Shown here: piece after piece, positions 8,507 to 18,465 of the stretch
How the letters are laid out: each line of letters opens with the position of its first letter
How positions within the stretch are numbered: position 1 is the stretch's first letter
From: Methanobrevibacter cuticularis
Lineage (GTDB): Archaea; Methanobacteriota; Methanobacteria; Methanobacteriales; Methanobacteriaceae
Length of the DNA: 33,708 bases
Assembly: GCF_001639285.1 (NCBI RefSeq)
Contig: NZ_LWMW01000094.1
Span: 1-33,708, forward strand
Reading direction: 5' to 3'
Position numbers and translations under genes: made by a program
Notes under the pieces: generated by a model
The model's input: the letters and a program-made list of their open reading frames with translations, nothing else
Database searches by the model: none
What the model was told of the DNA's origin: nothing

Positions 8507-10397
8507 ATGGAAAAACAAAAAACTTTAGGACCCATAATGACGGCAAGATCCTTTAAAGACCATGTTAAAAATATTGTTTCTGATCCATATGTAGCTATTG
8601 TTGAATTAATTTCAAATTCATGGGATGCTGGAGCTGAAGAGGTGAAAATCACCTGGCCCGAAAAAGTCGGTCAAAAAATAATAATAGAAGATAATGGGGA
8701 GGGAATGACGAAAGAAAAATTCCTAAAAATATGGAGAACTCTTGGATATAATAGAACTGAAGAACAAGGCAGGGGAGTTACATATAGAACTAAAAGAAAG
8801 GGATATAGAGAAGCATATGGAAAAAATGGAAAAGGAAGGCATGCTCCTTTTTGCTTTACAGGAAAATTATGATGTTGAAACTTGGAAAAACAACGAATAT
8901 TCTCACTTCAAAATAAAAGAAAATAATAATGAAGGATTTGAAGTATCCATAATCGAATCAAAAAAACTAAAGAAAATAAAAATGGGACAAAAATATATTT
9001 TAAACTTAAAGATAATTATTGTAAATCAAATACTATGAAAAAAGAAATAGGTTCTATCTTTCTAACAGACCCTGAATTCAACATATATTTTAATAATGAA
9101 AAAATAAAACTCCTCGATTTAGATAATAATATAGAAACTATTGAATGTGATATATCTAACGATAAAAAAGTTGAAATTGTTAAATTAGAATCTCCTAAAA
9201 AAACTAGAACTACACAATTTCATGGAGTAACATGGATCAGTGGCAAAAAAAGAATTAAAAATACCGCATGGAAAGATATATTAGATGGTAGGATTCCAAA
9301 AGCCAAAAAATATTCATTCATTGTTAAAGCAGACATTTTAAAAGATGAATTAAACGACAATAACACCGATTTCAAAAAAAATAAAAAGGTGGAAACTATA
9401 GTTAATACTATAAACAAATGTATAATAGAATCAACACATAATATTTTAAAAGATGAAAGAAGCATAACCAAAAAACAAATCGCAACTAAACACATTAAAG
9501 ATATAAAACAATTAAGCAATTTAAAAAAAGATTATGTCGGATCTTTCATAACAAAAGTTCAAAAGAAATGTCCTACAATCAAAGAACCAGATCTAGAAGC
9601 AACAACAAAAATATTTATAGATATGAATAAAACAAAAACAGGCTATGATCTTCTACACAGAATTGCAAAATTGGGACCAGAAGAATTGATGATTTGAATG
9701 AAATTTTAAAAAAACGTAGTATACATGAAATTAAAACAGTTATAAGCCTAATTTATGAAAGATTAGAATTTATTGAAATATTAGAAAAAAAATGGATGAT
9801 TGTGCAATTAAAGAAGAAGAATTACAAATGTTATTTGAAATTGGGCATTGGGTATTTGGTTATTATTATGAGTCTGTTGAATTTACATCAGACAAAGACT
9901 TAGCACATGTCGTGAAAAAATTATTTGAGAAGAAAAAAATCAGCTTGAAAAAACCTAGGATAAGACCCGATTTTGTAGTATTACCCGATTCCTCTATTGG
10001 TTTTTACAGCTTAAAAGAACACGATTCTGGGGATGGACCTAGTGAAATTGAAAGATTGTTGATAATAGAATTGAAACGACCAGGAATTAAAATAAAAATC
10101 AAAGAGAGAAATCAAGCCGAAATGTATGCTACAGAACTTTTAAATAGTAAACATATTACTGAAAAAACAAAAGTTGATGTATATATCTTAGGAAGCGAAG
10201 TAGAAATTAGGGGATTTCCTTTAGATGGTACTAATATCAACATTAAACCTATGCAATATCATAAAATATTAGCAAATGCTGAAAAACGATTATTAAATTT
10301 AAGAAAATTGATTAAAAAAACAAAAGGAATTTCTGATGAAATAACAGATCCAGATATTAAAGAAGTAGTGAGTCAGAAAAGTTTAAACATTGATTAA
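8507..10397 (+). pseudogene. Broken GHKL (MORC/Hsp90-like) ATPase with PD-(D/E)XK nuclease domain
   Basis: Joining frames gives one protein of about 630 residues. The first part has GHKL ATPase motifs: the N-box ELISNSWDAGA, G1 DNGEGM and G2 GKNGKGR. The last ~200 residues look like a PD-(D/E)XK nuclease: RPDFVV, then LLIIELKRPG (the ExK), then QAEMYA. Such ATPase-nuclease proteins occur in antiviral islands, so a defence role is likely but inferred. The frame changes at about 8850-8865, 8960-8985, 9686-9690 and 9785-9792, three of them at or near runs of T or A. The start has GGAG 9 bases upstream. Other genes nearby are intact, so this looks like real decay and not poor sequence quality, although assembly errors in homopolymers cannot be excluded. 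A short frame-1 segment (about 9694-9790) links the last two blocks. Confidence 0.7.
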
Positions 10398-10410
10398 CTT
10401 ATTTAGTATT

Positions 10411-10626
10411 CTATTTAATATTATCTATCAATGACTCAACATGAATTTTTTCAATAGCTATTTTATATTCGGAATAAAAAGTAAAAGGAACATTAAACCT
10501 GTAACATATCTTTATAAATTCTCCAATATCTTCCTTTAAGCAGAATTCCAGACAATATATTTCTTCATATTCATATATTTCTTCAAAAAAAATATATCTA
10601 TTTTCTAACCATTTTTTTGTATCCAT
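10411..10626 (-). CDS. Small hypothetical protein (71 aa)
   Basis: A 71-residue acidic protein, rich in Glu, Tyr, Ile and Phe, with two Cys in CLEFC. It has no signal peptide or membrane segment and I do not recognise the family. A GTGAT-like ribosome site precedes the ATG. It points towards the broken ATPase gene and converges on it with 13 bases between the stops. Its size and position between defence-like and toxin-antitoxin-like genes would suit an accessory gene, but there is no direct evidence of function. Confidence 0.45.
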   Translation of the reverse strand: MDTKKWLENRYIFFEEIYEYEEIYCLEFCLKEDIGEFIKICYRFNVPFTFYSEYKIAIEKIHVESLIDNIK

Positions 10627-10868
10627 TATATCACGAGAATTTAAAATTCGTTTTTTTCTTGATAAAACAGTCTATACAATATCTATATTAAGAAAAATCC
10701 AAGAGCAAATAAAAATTAATTCAATACTGGGTGTGAGCAAAATAAAAAAAATAATATTTAAAATAAATTAAAATTATAAAACAATTAATTATAATTTCAG
10801 CTGTAAAAATAAGTAAAAAACTAACAAAAACAAATTATTATATAAATACTTTGTTAAAATATACAATA

Positions 10869-10877
10869 TATTTATAT
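10869..10877 (+). promoter_or_regulatory. TATA box of the toxin-antitoxin-like pair
   Basis: TTTATATAG lies about 24-32 bases before the ATG at 10901, the distance expected if transcription starts at or very near the start codon (leaderless mRNA). The stretch 10627-10868 shows no gene. Confidence 0.5.
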
Positions 10878-10900
10878 AGTACTGATGACATACAATATAA

Positions 10901-11178
10901 TATGAAAAATAGGACTAAATAGGACTACTTCAAAAACACTAATCGAAAACAAAGAAGTATATAGCGACAAATCAGCAAGAGGGGGGGCGATAGTAATAAT
11001 GCCTGATGAAGTAAGAGTAGACAACTATCATGGATTTCTACATATACACCTAAGCCTTAACGGAGACAAAATACCAATAAAAAATAATAACAGGGATGAA
11101 GTTTTTATAATAATTAGAAATCACATAATAAAAAATAAAGATATAATAAAAAAAGAATTATTAGAGGAGTTATTATGA
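10901..11178 (+). pseudogene. Toxin-like small protein (TumE-like) with an 11-bp duplication
   Basis: The ATG at 10901 reads MKNRTK and then stops. Removing one copy of an 11-bp direct repeat (AGGACTAAATA followed by AGGACTAC) restores an 88-residue frame: MKNRTTSKTLIENKEVYSDK, then RVDNYHGFLHIHLSLNG and a helical KKELLEELL end. The DN-x-HG-x-x-HIH pattern and the partner gene suggest a TumE-type toxin, but the match is from memory and only moderate. The unbroken part from the ATG at 10999 (59 residues) could still be made. The frame also carries a run of 7 G at 10981-10987. The stop codon overlaps the next start as ATGA, so the two are translationally coupled. Confidence 0.5.
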
Positions 11179-11603
11179 TAGAAATAAAATTAACAAGAAA
11201 AATAAAAGGAAAAAAATTAACTAAAGAATTTGAAGAACATTATGGATCTATTCAAAAATTAAAAAATATATTCAAAAAAGGAAAAGGAGACATGAAACTC
11301 CAAATGGATTTAGAAAACTGGGAATACTTTTTAGAACATCCAAATGAAGAAATAGAACAAGATAAAATAATTTACACAGACAAAACAAAAATATCAATGA
11401 TAGACTTAGAATTACTAAACTTTATCAAATATGAAAAACCAAAATCAATAACAGAACTAGCTAAATATCTTGAAAAAGATGTTGCAAATATTCAAAGAAA
11501 AGTAGACACACTAGAACAAGAAGGATTTTTAGAACTAGAAAAAGGGAATAGAAACAGCAAAATCCCTGTCTTAAATTATGATAAAATAGAAATAGCTATT
11601 TAA
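11175..11603 (+). CDS. Winged-helix DNA-binding protein, probable antitoxin (HVO_A0114 type)
   Basis: A 142-residue protein with a winged helix-turn-helix at about 76-142: MIDLELLNFI, then SITELAKYLEKDVANIQRKVDTLEQEGFLELEKG and a short wing. This resembles the HVO_A0114 family of archaeal regulators, seen next to TumE-type toxins. The N-terminal ~70 residues are basic to acidic and probably mediate partner binding. The ribosome site GAGGAG lies inside the end of the upstream toxin-like gene, and ATGA overlap couples translation. It probably represses its own promoter and neutralises the toxin-like partner; since the partner is damaged, this may be an orphaned antitoxin. The gene ends with AATAGCTATT, the palindrome discussed in the findings. 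Confidence 0.7.
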   Translation: MIEIKLTRKIKGKKLTKEFEEHYGSIQKLKNIFKKGKGDMKLQMDLENWEYFLEHPNEEIEQDKIIYTDKTKISMIDLELLNFIKYEKPKSITELAKYLEKDVANIQRKVDTLEQEGFLELEKGNRNSKIPVLNYDKIEIAI

Positions 11604-11633
11604 AATAATTTAAAATAAATAATAAATTATTTA

Positions 11634-12813
11634 TTATTTATTTTGTATGTCTTGTATTATTTTTTGCAGAGTTTGTTTTTTAAGATCTTCAATAGTTTTA
11701 TTATCATTTTCTAATGCCACTACCCTCTCTTCAAGAGCTTGTTTTTCCCTTTCAATCTTTAAAACTTCTTGAGGTTTAAATTCGTGGACTTTAGTATCAC
11801 GAATACTTAAATGAGGTATTAATTTAATATAAAATCTTTTCATGACTTCAGTATTCACTTCATTATAAGCATCATGAACTTGTGAGTTGTTAGAATGCCC
11901 GGACAATAAGTTAACTTTTGCTAAATCTCCACTGTTATGGTTACATGTACTAATAAAGAATTTTCTTAATGCATGAGCATGGAAAAAGCGTTTACCATCT
12001 GGTTTTTTGAAAAATACTCTATCATTGAGTCTTTGAAATATTGTTGTAATGGTGGTAGGATGCATAAATCTATTTTCAGCTTCAAATAAAGGAGATTCGT
12101 TAGAAACATTATCTCGTTTTTTTAAATAATTTATTAATACTTCTACACATTCTGGAGTGTTAGCAGTTACACAAATATTGCCTTTTTTCGTGTTTTGGCA
12201 GATATAAAATACCAAATTGGTATAATATTATTTGTGTTTTTCATTTGTAGTAATTCATCGATATTGTTACTATTATGGTATTCTTTTGTTGCCTCTACAA
12301 AATCTTGTATCTTAAAATTAACAAGATCTCCAATCCTCACTCCTGAAGTAGCTAAAAATAAAATTATTCCTTTGTTCCGAATATTATTGGTAGATTCAAC
12401 ACCTTTTCGTACATCATCAATGTTAGGAATGTTTCCTTCACGAATCAGTAGTTTAGGATTATCAATTTTAATAGGTTTTGGTAATTGAATATCATACTCA
12501 TTATAAAAAGCTCTTACAGCACTCATATAAGACCCAACAGTATCAACAGCTAAATTTTTTTCATTCAAGAAATTATAATAATTATATAAATAACTTGTGA
12601 TTTTTCGATCATCCAATGATTTGAAAATGATTTTTTCATTTTTAATATATGGTTGTTCTTCGTCTTTTGCTTCTTCGATTAGTTCTGTTGGTGTTTTTCC
12701 TGTCAATTCAAACATGTGAGTGAATACAATCTTATATACTTTCATCCTGTGCTTGGATACTCCTTTTCTTATTTTAATCTTTTATTTAATTTTTCATCTT
12801 CTATAATTTCCAT
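11634..12813 (-). pseudogene. Tyrosine recombinase (integrase) with two frameshifts
   Basis: Joined frames give an integrase of about 392 residues. The N-terminal piece starts at 12813 (MEIIEDEKLNKRLK) and shifts in an A-run near 12770-12783 into IRKGVSKHRMKVYKIVF, the core-binding domain. A second shift in a run of 6 T near 12183-12190 leads into the catalytic C-terminus. Catalytic motifs are recognisable: TSGVRIGDL (first Arg), HALRKFF (His-x-x-Arg), LSGHSNNS and a Tyr in VHDAYNEVN. A coiled-coil tail follows (EREKQALEERVVALENDNK). The gene starts 27 bases after the mmp15 stop. It was probably the integration enzyme of the element that brought the neighbouring accessory genes. No tRNA or attachment site is visible. 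Confidence 0.75.
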
Positions 12814-12839
12814 GTTTAATATTATTCTATTAATATTAT

Positions 12840-14084
12840 TTAAAGTTCATGGGAACGTCTTTTACCCATTCCTGAAACTAAAAGTGCTGCACCAACAGCT
12901 CCAATATGTTGAGAATGTTCTGGGACTATGACATCTATTCCACCTAAAGTTTCACTAACTGCTTTAACAAGACCAGAAATAAGAGAAGTTCCTCCTACTT
13001 GGATAAGGGGTTCACGGATGTCAATCTCTTGGAGTTGTTGTTCATAAACTTGTTCAGCCACTGAATGACACGCAGCTGCAGCTACATCTTCTTTGGATCC
13101 TCCTGCAGCAAGTGTAGTAACTAAATCCTGAATACCAAAGACAATACAATAGCTATTTAATACAGCATTTTGATAATTCCCATTAATAGCTAAAGGACCG
13201 AGTTCTGTGATATCTACATCTAATCTTCTTGCAGTCATGTCTAAAAATCTTCCAGATGCTCCTGCACAGATTCCTCCCATGGTAAAGTTATCAGGAATAC
13301 CATCATTGACTGTTATAACTTTATTATCCATTCCTCCAATATCTAAGACGGTAGCTTCTCCTTTTTGATGACCTGCTAAATACACAGCACCTTTAGCATT
13401 AACAGATAACTCTTCTTGTATGAGATCGGCTTTAAGATTTTTACCTATTGTAAGTCTCCCATAACCTGTAGTTCCAATTCCATCAACATCATCCATACTA
13501 TATCCAGTTCCTTCAAAAGCATCTTTAGCTGCTGTATCAACAGAGCCCATAATATCTTTAGTAGAGGTCCAGCCAGCTCCAATAATACTATTGTTTTCCA
13601 TTACTACGACCTTTGTTGTGGTCGATCCAGAATCAATACCTAAAGTTAGTCCTTCTTGTTTTTCACGTGCCAAAATGCTTCTTCTAGCTACAGTTGTAGT
13701 TAATGCTTCCATACGGATAAATAATTCATCAGCTTTTGTTCGCTCAGTAAAAGAATAGGTGACAACAGGAATTCTTGTATTCTCTTGAATGAATCGTCTT
13801 ACTTCATTACGAACTAAAGCGCCTTCTGCACATCGAAAACAGGTAGCTATAAAAACTGCATCAGTTTTGCTTTTTCCCTCAACAATAGACATAGCTCTTG
13901 CAATCATAAGACGTAAACTTGAACTTTGAGCAGAAAAACCAAATTTTTTAGTGGCTTCATCAATATACTCTAAATCTATTTCAGGAATCACTATTTCTGA
14001 GCCAAAAGTATTGGCTGCTTTTTCTATTTCTTTTTGAATACCACTGTATTCTGTACCACATGAAATTAAAGCTATTTTAACCAT
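12840..14084 (-). CDS. mmp15: Methanogenesis marker protein 15 (HgdC/BadF-type ATPase)
   Basis: A 414-residue protein with an ASKHA-type ATPase like the activators of 2-hydroxyacyl-CoA dehydratase. The nucleotide-binding loop [10 protein letters not shown] is at 149-158 and DIGGMDNK at 248-255. The Cys that hold the inter-subunit [4Fe-4S] cluster in HgdC match Cys273 ([11 protein letters not shown]) and Cys313 (NSYCIVFG). An extra N-terminal domain (1 to about 145) has Cys9 and a CFRC pair at 82-85. By family logic it would couple ATP hydrolysis to low-potential electron transfer; its actual partner is unknown. The ribosome site GAGGAGG lies 6 bases before the ATG. The start overlaps the end of mmp5 by 8 bases, so the two are translated together. 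Confidence 0.87.
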   Translation of the reverse strand: MVKIALISCGTEYSGIQKEIEKAANTFGSEIVIPEIDLEYIDEATKKFGFSAQSSSLRLMIARAMSIVEGKSKTDAVFIATCFRCAEGALVRNEVRRFIQENTRIPVVTYSFTERTKADELFIRMEALTTTVARRSILAREKQEGLTLGIDSGSTTTKVVVMENNSIIGAGWTSTKDIMGSVDTAAKDAFEGTGYSMDDVDGIGTTGYGRLTIGKNLKADLIQEELSVNAKGAVYLAGHQKGEATVLDIGGMDNKVITVNDGIPDNFTMGGICAGASGRFLDMTARRLDVDITELGPLAINGNYQNAVLNSYCIVFGIQDLVTTLAAGGSKEDVAAAACHSVAEQVYEQQLQEIDIREPLIQVGGTSLISGLVKAVSETLGGIDVIVPEHSQHIGAVGAALLVSGMGKRRSHEL

Positions 14085-14538
14085 TGTTTTCCTCCTCAGA
14101 TTTAGGCAAGGAATCTAGGAAAGTATTAATCTTATTAACCATGTCTGTAGTTTCTTCTTTAGTTTTAGGATAAACCAACTCAAGAGTTGGAACTCCCCTC
14201 CTTCTAAGATAATATGTAGATAATTCATTGGTTCTCGCACAACCAATACATCCAAAACCAAAAGGAGCATCTTCAACAATAATAGCTGCTTCTGCTTCAT
14301 CTATTAAAGGACCAATTATTGACATTCTTCCACGTACTCCTGATGGAACTTCAATAGCTGCATATTTAAGTCCTTTGATTGGATCTTCTTCTGTAATGTT
14401 CATAGGAGGAGAATCTATTTCAGGATCTACAACTTTTTTTCTCACAGCTTTTTGAAGAGCAAGAGGTTCATGACCTTTCCTTTCGATTAAATCTGCCAAA
14501 ATCAATGAATTGGGGGGAAACATAGCTACTTTTACCAT
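14077..14538 (-). CDS. mmp5: Methanogenesis marker protein 5
   Basis: A 153-residue soluble protein confined to methanogens. The family signature is [14 protein letters not shown] at about 93-106 with the Cys97-x-x-Cys100 pair, preceded by conserved [17 protein letters not shown] at about 65-80. It resembles a small nucleotide- or cluster-binding Rossmann-like domain, but no reaction is known. It overlaps mmp15 by 8 bases, suggesting the two products work together; the CxxC could receive electrons from the Mmp15 ATPase (inference). AGGAG lies 11 bases upstream of the start. The gene follows mmp6 after a spacer filled by a tandem array. Confidence 0.82.
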   Translation of the reverse strand: MVKVAMFPPNSLILADLIERKGHEPLALQKAVRKKVVDPEIDSPPMNITEEDPIKGLKYAAIEVPSGVRGRMSIIGPLIDEAEAAIIVEDAPFGFGCIGCARTNELSTYYLRRRGVPTLELVYPKTKEETTDMVNKINTFLDSLPKSEEENNG

Positions 14539-14640
14539 TTTAACATAATCTCCTAACAGTAATTATTTTAATTTAATTATAATATTATTGTTCAAATTAG
14601 TCATAATCATGAATTAGTCATGATTATTCTTATTATGGAT

Positions 14641-14776
14641 ATTAACCTTCATTATCAGTATTCTTATTCTAAATATTAACCTTCATTATCAGTATTCTTA
14701 TTCTAAATATTAACCTTCATTATCAGTATTCTTATTCTAAATATTAACCTTCATTATCAGTATTCTTATTCTAAAT
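14641..14776. repeat. Tandem repeat array, 34-bp unit
   Basis: Four nearly perfect 34-bp units lie between mmp6 and mmp5. The array reaches into the last codons and stop codon of mmp6 (stop at 14771-14773), so expansion seems to be anchored at the gene end. Confidence 0.9.
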
Positions 14777-15289
14777 AGTATCTTTATTTTTATTTTTATT
14801 CTTCTTATTCATATTGTGACTGTCTTCACCATTAGAACAACTTTCAATAATGTTTTTAAGTTCATCTACAGGAATACACTTCTCTTCTTCAAGAGAAATT
14901 TTTTTTGGATTTTTTAAAGCATCTGAAACATATCCCAATAACTGAAATTCCTTTTCCATTTGATGAAATCCTTCACGAGGCCCTTTTCTATGACCTCTAC
15001 ATCTTCTTGGATCTCCTGGAGGGAAACCACGGTCTTTAGTGAAAATATTATATTGGTCCAATTTTCTAATTTCTTTAATAGCTTCCATAACATCTTCTTC
15101 TTTTCCACTGACCATAGCTCCATAGCAAGTTTGTTTAATTGTAAGAGGTAATCCTAACAGATGCAACTGATTAACAATTTCACTTTCACTAACATCAGCT
15201 TTAGGACCTAAAATAATCATTCTTGTTGCAACTTCTGGATCCATATCTTCTTCACTAAGATCTGGGTTGATACATACATTTTCAGCCAT
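14771..15289 (-). CDS. mmp6: Methanogenesis marker protein 6
   Basis: A 172-residue methanogen-specific protein. The most characteristic part is [18 protein letters not shown] at about 87-104, with Cys97 in a strongly basic loop. Before it is an alpha/beta domain with [19 protein letters not shown] and CYGAMVSG. Function is unknown; basic loops of this kind often bind nucleotide or another protein. The C-terminus ends in a Lys/Asn-rich tail ([12 protein letters not shown]) that looks non-conserved and is encoded beside the tandem array, so the repeat may have altered it. GGGGG just before the ATG gives a strong ribosome site. It is read after mmp3 and before mmp5. Confidence 0.82.
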   Translation of the reverse strand: MAENVCINPDLSEEDMDPEVATRMIILGPKADVSESEIVNQLHLLGLPLTIKQTCYGAMVSGKEEDVMEAIKEIRKLDQYNIFTKDRGFPPGDPRRCRGHRKGPREGFHQMEKEFQLLGYVSDALKNPKKISLEEEKCIPVDELKNIIESCSNGEDSHNMNKKNKNKNKDTI

Positions 15290-15311
15290 AATATTCCCCC
15301 TTATATTTCTA

Positions 15312-15441
15312 ATAATTCATCAATCAATTATTACAGTTTCAGAGAACAAATAGATAATTCATCTAATTATTACACTTTCAAAGAATAGATAGACGATTCA
15401 TCTAATTATTACACTTTCAAAGAATAGATAAATAATTCATC
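15312..15441. repeat. Tandem repeats, unit about 39-42 bp
   Basis: Three imperfect units containing ATTATTACACTTTCAAAGAA fill the spacer between mmp3 and mmp6. As with the mmp6 array, the last unit includes the stop codon of the upstream gene (mmp3, 15437-15439). Confidence 0.8.
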
Positions 15442-16996
15442 TATTTTTCTTGTTATATCTTTGAATGTAGAGTAATTCTCCTTCTTTAAGTTTTTCAATT
15501 ATATCTAAATCAGTTTTTATTTCTCCAACTATGTTAGTTGAATTAAATGGCTCTCCAGTTGGACCAAATTCACCATTATCTTCAAATCTAACTCCAATCA
15601 AACCAACATTCTTTTTGGACATGTTTGTGATTCCAATTTTCCCTGCTTCTATACATTTTTCAGGAGTATTTTCAGGAATCAGTCCTTTAGCTTCTTTATC
15701 ATTTCCTTCAAACATGGTTAATTTCATTCCAGGAAATGCGAAATGTATTTTCAATGCCCCAATTGGTTTTTCAACCAGTTTAGTGATCTTTTTAAAGTAC
15801 CAAGATGATCTAGGAGCTTCAGTTTCCTTATCAAATATATCTATCAGAGTTAAGTCCTTTTTATTTATACCTTTTGTTGTAATAGTCCCTTTCTTAATAA
15901 TATCAATAGAAAATTCAGGCTCTTGAGATACTATCAAAGCATCATCATCTGTAATACCAATTCGCTCATGTTTAATCCCAACTGATTTTAGATAATCAGT
16001 TGCTTCTTTTTGAGACTTTGCTAATGTCATTATCCTTTCAGGATTACTTTTAACAGTTATACTGTCTCCAAGCTTAGCTATATCTATTAATTCCATTCCT
16101 TTTAGGACCTTACCAACTGTCGTGTGGGAAGAAGCTTTAACTCTGTCTTCTCGATAAATATAAACATTTCCAATCCCTTTTCCAATATTTCTTATTGTGA
16201 CTGTTCCTCTTTTTCTAATTGTTTCATCTTCAACTGGTTTTCCTAAACCTTGAAGAGAGTAAAACCCAAGAAAAGAATTTGACTCATAATCCACTTCAAT
16301 CCTATTATTTTCAATAAGAGAAAATAAATGCTCAACAGACTCAGAAGATTTTTCATTAGGTTGGATTTGAACATAAGTAAATAATTGATTTCCTTCCTCT
16401 AAAATAGTATTTAAATCAGATACAGAAGCACTATCAGTGATACTTTTTCGCTCAATCACTGGTTCTACAGATACTATTTTATCGTCATCACTTAAAAGAA
16501 GTATTGTTCTTTTTCCCCCAACAATTCTTGCGAAAACTCCTTTATTATTGTTAGGTGCTCCATAAACCGCAGAATGACTTTCTTTAGATAGTATCAAATG
16601 AGTTGATTCATTACTAAAACCTGATAAACTTAAAATAACATCACCATCATCATAGCTATGTTCATCCATACTTGGTTCAAAATCTGTAACAATTGGACCA
16701 ATAGCTACTTCATTAGAGGATGTCCATCTTATTTTAAGATTTTCAAATTCTTTGTATTTATTTTTCCATAAATCAATTAGTGGTGCAGCTTCTGTTTCAC
16801 TAACCATTTCAATTATAATACTTCCTTTAGGTGTCTTCAACTTGTATTTATTAATATTCTTTTCAAATTCCTTTCTTCCTTTAATAAGACAAAGAATACT
16901 TCCTTTTTCATAAGGAGCAGTTGAAATATCAATCGCATCTTTTATAGTAGATCCTTCAGGAAGATTTAAAGCTTTCTCATTGATTTCTATTAACAT
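15437..16996 (-). CDS. mmp3: Methanogenesis marker protein 3 (UPF0288, cyclophilin-like; MCR activation complex)
   Basis: A 519-residue protein of the UPF0288/marker 3 family. It starts with a ubiquitin-like fold segment (LIEINEKALNLPEGSTIKDAI), followed by a cyclophilin-like region with HSAVYGAPNNNKGVFARIVGG, a repeated middle part with SSHTTVGKVLKGMELI, and a C-terminal half with RSSWYFKKITKLVEKPIGAL. Mmp3 is a subunit of the ATP-driven MCR activation complex together with McrC, Mmp7, Mmp17 and A2. Cys36 and a Cys near 460 are the only obvious cluster-ligand candidates. GGGAG precedes the ATG. It starts 15 bases after the end of mmp2 and is probably in one transcript with it. Length is normal for the family. 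Confidence 0.85.
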   Translation of the reverse strand: MLIEINEKALNLPEGSTIKDAIDISTAPYEKGSILCLIKGRKEFEKNINKYKLKTPKGSIIIEMVSETEAAPLIDLWKNKYKEFENLKIRWTSSNEVAIGPIVTDFEPSMDEHSYDDGDVILSLSGFSNESTHLILSKESHSAVYGAPNNNKGVFARIVGGKRTILLLSDDDKIVSVEPVIERKSITDSASVSDLNTILEEGNQLFTYVQIQPNEKSSESVEHLFSLIENNRIEVDYESNSFLGFYSLQGLGKPVEDETIRKRGTVTIRNIGKGIGNVYIYREDRVKASSHTTVGKVLKGMELIDIAKLGDSITVKSNPERIMTLAKSQKEATDYLKSVGIKHERIGITDDDALIVSQEPEFSIDIIKKGTITTKGINKKDLTLIDIFDKETEAPRSSWYFKKITKLVEKPIGALKIHFAFPGMKLTMFEGNDKEAKGLIPENTPEKCIEAGKIGITNMSKKNVGLIGVRFEDNGEFGPTGEPFNSTNIVGEIKTDLDIIEKLKEGELLYIQRYNKKNR

Positions 16997-17011
16997 TAAA
17001 AGACTCCCAAG

Positions 17012-17989
17012 CTATGATTTAATATTAAGTACAGGATTTTTCTCTTGATCAAAAACAACCAAAGTTTCATTCCCATATGATAAAAATAATTTTTTCTCTT
17101 CAATCACATCACCAACTACAGCCGTCGTGATTGAAACTTCTTTAAGGATATTAATTATCTCATCAATATTTTCTTCCTTTGTAGTTAGAACAAAACCTGC
17201 TCCAGGGTACGATTTAAGCCAATCCTCCCAATTTACATTTTTATTTCTTGGAATTTTCTCTAATTCTATACTAGCCCCTACCCCTGATGATTCTAATAAC
17301 ATTTCCAATGTACCAATTGTTCCAGGATTACTTATATCTTTTCCACCAGTAACTAGTCCTTTTTCACCTAATTCTCTCATTGCTTTTATTTGATTTTGAA
17401 CAATCTTTGCATCTTTTAGATATGTCGTATCCCAATTAAGAGCAAAGTTAGGATGTTGTCTCCCATCCAAATCAATAGCTACAAGAACTTTATCATTGAC
17501 ATTAGCACCAAAACTAGTTATAATTTTATCTTTTTCAGCTGTTCCCACAATTGCAACATCTAGTACATTATAATCAGCATCAGGATGAAGATGCCCTCCT
17601 ACCATTGGAACATTGAATTTCTTACATCCATCTTTGATTCCATCTAGCAAGTCATCAGTTATCTCATCATTGTTAATGGAGATGATATTAACCATAGCTA
17701 TAGGTTTACCACCCATTGCTGCAATATCATTGACATTGACTAAAATTGAACAATATCCTGCCCAATAAGGATCTATATCCATTAACTTTCCCCAAATCCC
17801 ATCAGCAGCAAATAGAATTAACTTGTTGTCTCCAAGATCAATAGCTGAAGCATCATCTCCAAAATTAAGTAAAGTGTCTCCTGCTACATTATAAACATCT
17901 TTTAACTTATCAGTAATCTTTTCAATAGATTCTTTACGAACAACACCTTCAAAACTCTGAATAGAACTAACAAGAACACTTAAATCCAA
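17012..17989 (-). CDS. mmp2: Methanogenesis marker protein 2 (PurM/SelD/ThiL-like ATP-binding protein)
   Basis: About 325 residues with the fold of AIR synthase (PurM), ThiL and SelD enzymes, which use ATP to activate a substrate oxygen or selenium. Motifs (counting from the alternative GTG start) are GDDAS at 46-50, ADGIWGK at 64-70, the nucleotide/Mg loop [13 protein letters not shown] at about 86-98 and GGHLHPD at 133-139. The substrate in methanogens is unknown. I prefer the TTG at 17989 because GAGGTG stands 5 bases before it; a GTG at 17995 would overlap that ribosome site. It directly precedes mmp3 (15-base gap). Confidence 0.82.
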   Translation of the reverse strand: MDLSVLVSSIQSFEGVVRKESIEKITDKLKDVYNVAGDTLLNFGDDASAIDLGDNKLILFAADGIWGKLMDIDPYWAGYCSILVNVNDIAAMGGKPIAMVNIISINNDEITDDLLDGIKDGCKKFNVPMVGGHLHPDADYNVLDVAIVGTAEKDKIITSFGANVNDKVLVAIDLDGRQHPNFALNWDTTYLKDAKIVQNQIKAMRELGEKGLVTGGKDISNPGTIGTLEMLLESSGVGASIELEKIPRNKNVNWEDWLKSYPGAGFVLTTKEENIDEIINILKEVSITTAVVGDVIEEKKLFLSYGNETLVVFDQEKNPVLNIKS

Positions 17990-18109
17990 AATCACACCTC
18001 AATACAATAAAGTTAGTCTAAATAATTTATAAATAGTTATATTTTCCAAAATTATAGTTTTTAATATAAGTTCTTGTTTTTAATATAATTTTTTCAATAA
18101 ATAACTTAT

Positions 18110-18320
18110 TTAATGATAATTTTAATAATAACCTCTTTAATGACAATTTCAACAATAACATCTTTAATGGCAATTTCAACAATACATCGTTATTAATAAT
18201 TAATAAAACAAATCCAATAATAGATTTCAACAATAATCTCTTTAATGACAATTTCAACAATATATTGTTATTAATAATTAATAAAACAACTTCAGTAATA
18301 GTTTTAATACAATTCTTAAT
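18110..18320. repeat. Direct repeats upstream of mmp2
   Basis: The spacer 17996-18465 holds a direct repeat of about 60-75 bp (near 18166 and 18245) plus shorter copies of a CAATTTCAACAAT-type unit. A Leu/Lys-repeat reading frame through this region is a product of the repeats and not a gene. Confidence 0.75.
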
Positions 18321-18465
18321 TAATGTAATTCTTAATAATGACATCAATAAAATACTTTTTAATAGTAATCTTAATAATAATTCTTAATTAATGTAATTTT
18401 TAATAATAATGTTAATAAAACTCTTTTCAATAAGAATCTTAATAATATGATACATTTAATATAAC

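Noticed and set aside
9694..9903. A separate 69-residue gene
   Set aside because: Its first half continues the ATPase/nuclease protein between two frameshifts and its second half is an out-of-frame reading of the nuclease part.
18027..18347. A 106-residue Leu/Lys-rich frame upstream of mmp2
   Set aside because: The protein is a translation of intergenic tandem repeats (LLLKLSLKR words) and resembles no known family.
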